DNA of 64,000 nt from contig NZ_BBLW01000006.1 in NCBI RefSeq assembly GCF_000971135.1, positions 62,001-126,000 on the forward strand, written 5' to 3'. Origin of the DNA: Demequina phytophila (GTDB lineage Bacteria; Actinomycetota; Actinomycetes; Actinomycetales; Demequinaceae). The position numbers were made by a program, and so were the translations under genes. The notes below the pieces were generated by a model. The model was given only the letters and a program-made list of their open reading frames with translations. It ran no database searches and was not told where the DNA came from. Shown here in pieces: positions 62,006 to 64,000 of the stretch (position 1 is its first letter; every line of letters begins with the position of its first letter).

Positions 62006-63682
62006 TCAGCGGTCGTGCCGCCGCCCGAAGATCACGTGCAGCAGCGGCACCACCGACGCGACCATGAGGGCGATGCCGGTGCCCGGGTCGTCGGCGTGCA
62101 GGCGCGCGCCCGCGATGAGCATCGCGGCGAAGATTAGTGCCGATACCAGGCGCCGCGCGGTGTGCTCGAGGCGGCCGAACGTGTCCTCGAGCTTGGGCGC
62201 GTTGATCGCCAGCCGGCCGTCCTCGACCGTGGTGAGCACCGCGTCGAGGCGCTTGGGCAGGTGCCACGCGACCTGCGCGTTCTCGCGCAGCTGGCCGCCC
62301 AGGTCGCCCAGCACGTTGCCCGCCTCCGCGCGCAGCAGCTGCGACGCGTAAGGCTCGACGGAGTCCCACACGTTGTATCGCGCGTCGAGCGATGTCGACA
62401 GCCCCGAGGTGAGCGACAGCGCGCGGATGATCAAGAGGAAGTTCTCGGGCAGCTGGAACGGCAGGGTCAGCATGACGTCGCTGAACTCGAGAGCGAAGTC
62501 GCGGAACTCGCGCGGGTCCAGCTCGCGCAGCTCCGCGAAGCCCATCCCGCCGAACCGCGCGAACACCTGCGTGAGGACCCTCTCGAGCTCCTTGGTGTCC
62601 GCGGAAGGCAGCAGGACCCCGGCATCGTGCATCGCGACCACCATCCCGCGGCCGTCGCGCGCGGCGGCCGCGATGATGAGCTTGCGCAGGCTCGCGCGCA
62701 GCCGGTCGGGGACCGCGCCCATCATCCCGAAGTCGACGAACGTGAGGGTCCACTCCGGCCCCTCGCCTCCCGACCGGGGCGTCACGAAGATGTTGCCCGG
62801 GTGCGGATCCGCGTGGAAGAAGCCGTGCACGAACAGCTGGTCGAGCATCACCTCCGCGAACACCTTCGCCACGGTGCGCGGCTCGATGCCGGCGGCGTGC
62901 ATGGCGTCGACGTCGGTGATCTTGATCGCGGTGACGTCCTCGAGCGTCAGCACCCGGCGGGTGGTGCGCTCCCACACGATCGCGGGCACGCGCACGCGGG
63001 GGTCGTTCGCGAAGGCCTCCGCGAAGCGCTCGGCGTTGGCGGCCTCGTGGATGTAGTCGATCTCCTCGAGACTGGTCGCCGCGAACTCCTCGATGAGCCC
63101 CGGCATGTCGACGCGACGCGACACCACGCGCAGGCGGCTCAGCCACGCGCCCACGCGGCGCAGCGCGGACAGGTCCACGGCGACGATCCCGGCGATCCCG
63201 GGGCGCTGGATCTTCACCACGACCTGGGTGAAGCCCATCTCCTTCGCGACGGACGATGCGAGTGTCGCCCGATGCGCCTGGCCCAGCGACGCGGCGGCGA
63301 CGGGGACCTCGTCGAACTCGGCGTAGACCTGGCCGAGCGGGACCCCGATCTCCTCCTCCGCGAGGGCGCGGATCTGCTCGAAGGGCACGGCGGGGACCTC
63401 GTCCTGGAGGTCCTCCAGCTCCTTGGTGATCTCGGGCGGAAGCACGTCGAGCCGGGTCGACATGAACTGGCCCAGCTTGATCATGAGCCCGCCGAGGTCG
63501 ACCGCGAGGCTGCGGAAGCGACGCGCGAAGCGGTGCATCCGGGAGGCGCGCGTGCGCTCGGTGACGCGGCGGAAGCCGACGCGTGGGAGCAGCAGCTCGT
63601 ACCACCAGAACAGCACGATCGCGCGCGCGGCGAACCGCAGGATGCGGCGGTAGCGCGCGCGGCCTTGCAGGACGTCGGGCAT
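62006..63682 (-). CDS. ABC1/UbiB-family atypical kinase
   Basis: 558 residues. The KxGQ motif (IKLGQFMSTR) and the Ala-rich nucleotide loop (AAASLGQAHRA) of ABC1/AarF/UbiB proteins are present. So are VVVKIQRPGI with the ATP-binding Lys, HGFFHADPHPGNIF and the FVDFGMMG metal-binding Asp. The C-terminal end has two hydrophobic helices that anchor it to the membrane. Family members aid quinone or lipid metabolism; in bacteria without ubiquinone the substrate is uncertain. Convergent with lacI, nine bases apart. Confidence 0.88.
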   Translation of the reverse strand: MPDVLQGRARYRRILRFAARAIVLFWWYELLLPRVGFRRVTERTRASRMHRFARRFRSLAVDLGGLMIKLGQFMSTRLDVLPPEITKELEDLQDEVPAVPFEQIRALAEEEIGVPLGQVYAEFDEVPVAAASLGQAHRATLASSVAKEMGFTQVVVKIQRPGIAGIVAVDLSALRRVGAWLSRLRVVSRRVDMPGLIEEFAATSLEEIDYIHEAANAERFAEAFANDPRVRVPAIVWERTTRRVLTLEDVTAIKITDVDAMHAAGIEPRTVAKVFAEVMLDQLFVHGFFHADPHPGNIFVTPRSGGEGPEWTLTFVDFGMMGAVPDRLRASLRKLIIAAAARDGRGMVVAMHDAGVLLPSADTKELERVLTQVFARFGGMGFAELRELDPREFRDFALEFSDVMLTLPFQLPENFLLIIRALSLTSGLSTSLDARYNVWDSVEPYASQLLRAEAGNVLGDLGGQLRENAQVAWHLPKRLDAVLTTVEDGRLAINAPKLEDTFGRLEHTARRLVSALIFAAMLIAGARLHADDPGTGIALMVASVVPLLHVIFGRRHDR

Positions 63683-63720
63683 CAGCTCTCCCCGATCCCC
63701 GACGGCCTGACGACGGCTCG

Positions 63721-64000
63721 TCAGCCCTCGGCGAGGATCGAGTAGATCTTACGTCGGGCCTGGTCGAGGACCTCCACGGCCTGCTCGTGCTGCTCCGGGG
63801 AGCCGGAGCGGCCCACCTGGGCGACGGCCTGCGCGAGGTCGAAGCCGGCCTTCGACAGCGGGCCGATGCGCCCGGCCTCCTTGGTCTCGGTCGGGGCCCA
63901 GGGCGCGTCCTTGGCGGCGTCCGCGGCCTCGTCCCTGGCGGCGTCGGTGAGCGAGTAGACCTTGCGGTCGTTCGTCATCTCCGCGGTGACCAGACCCTCG
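63721..64000 (-). CDS. PadR-family transcriptional regulator, 5' cut by window
   Basis: The frame continues past the ATG at 63978 to the window edge as EGLVTAEMTNDRKVYSLTD, the wing and following strand of a PadR winged helix, with a C-terminal helical dimerisation part ending RRKIYSILAEG. The internal ATG is therefore not the true start. It lies 38 bases before the UbiB-like gene in the same direction, so it may control it. Confidence 0.8.
   Translation of the reverse strand, partial: EGLVTAEMTNDRKVYSLTDAARDEAADAAKDAPWAPTETKEAGRIGPLSKAGFDLAQAVAQVGRSGSPEQHEQAVEVLDQARRKIYSILAEG

Noticed and set aside
1-64000. tRNA, rRNA or riboswitch genes
   Set aside because: No cloverleaf, rRNA-like stretch or known riboswitch core was recognised on either strand.

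Overview
The window is a high-G+C actinobacterial chromosome segment. Strong GAGGAGG-type ribosome sites, GTG/TTG starts, LacI and PadR regulators, an ArsR-ArsC fusion and two families of GH43/GH42 sugar hydrolases point to a Micrococcales-type soil or plant-associated organism; no rRNA or marker gene allows a firmer name. From about 0.6 to 12.9 kb the genes look less G+C-rich than the rest, as expected for a transferred polysaccharide island.

Layout. (1) 0-12.9 kb: serotype-type surface polysaccharide genes (pyruvyl transferase, a QueC-like PP-loop protein, Wzx flippase, two GT2 and one GT4 glycosyltransferases, Wzy-like polymerase). They are broken up by IS remnants: an IS3 end at 1-630 and a nested stack of insertion sequences at 4.66-8.27 kb. 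(2) 13.3-20.8 kb: GDP-fucose synthesis (gmd, fcl), an initiating polyprenyl glycosylphosphotransferase, a Wzz/CpsD-type tyrosine autokinase, a DUF4012 protein and a small wall-type surface protein. (3) 20.9-33.0 kb: a second complete set of the same machinery (DUF4012, WcaI-like GT4, autokinase with a long acidic tail, Wzy, Wzx, low-molecular-weight tyrosine phosphatase, GT4, glycosylphosphotransferase, small surface protein). The two sets lie back to back.

(4) 33.0-46.1 kb: a mixed region with a DUF559-type putative nuclease, a CAP lipoprotein, twin YdcF-like proteins, a Gfo/Idh oxidoreductase overlapping a large FAD/Fe-S dehydrogenase, two secreted proteins that end in a shared YTG motif, an arsenate module and an L,D-transpeptidase. 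Six copies of a 54-bp dyad-symmetric repeat lie only in the intergenic spaces here, three of them bracketing the putative nuclease. (5) 46.2-50.7 kb: an arabinoside locus with an MFS symporter translationally coupled to a GH43 enzyme, a GntR regulator and a second GH43 paralogue. (6) 50.8-53.2 kb: a DUF389 membrane protein and a lipoprotein. (7) 53.3-62.0 kb: a galactoside locus in which GH42, a solute-binding protein, two ABC permeases and a second GH42 form one operon, opposite a LacI gene with paired operators between them. No ABC ATPase is present, so a shared one elsewhere is implied. (8) 62.0-64.0 kb: an ABC1/UbiB-family kinase and a PadR regulator cut by the window end.

The most striking unexplained structures are the 54-bp repeat family with strictly fixed internal geometry, a 95-bp inverted element present twice in mirror orientation, and a 9-mer (GGACGATGC) found by eye 22 times from 22.3 kb onward but not before.
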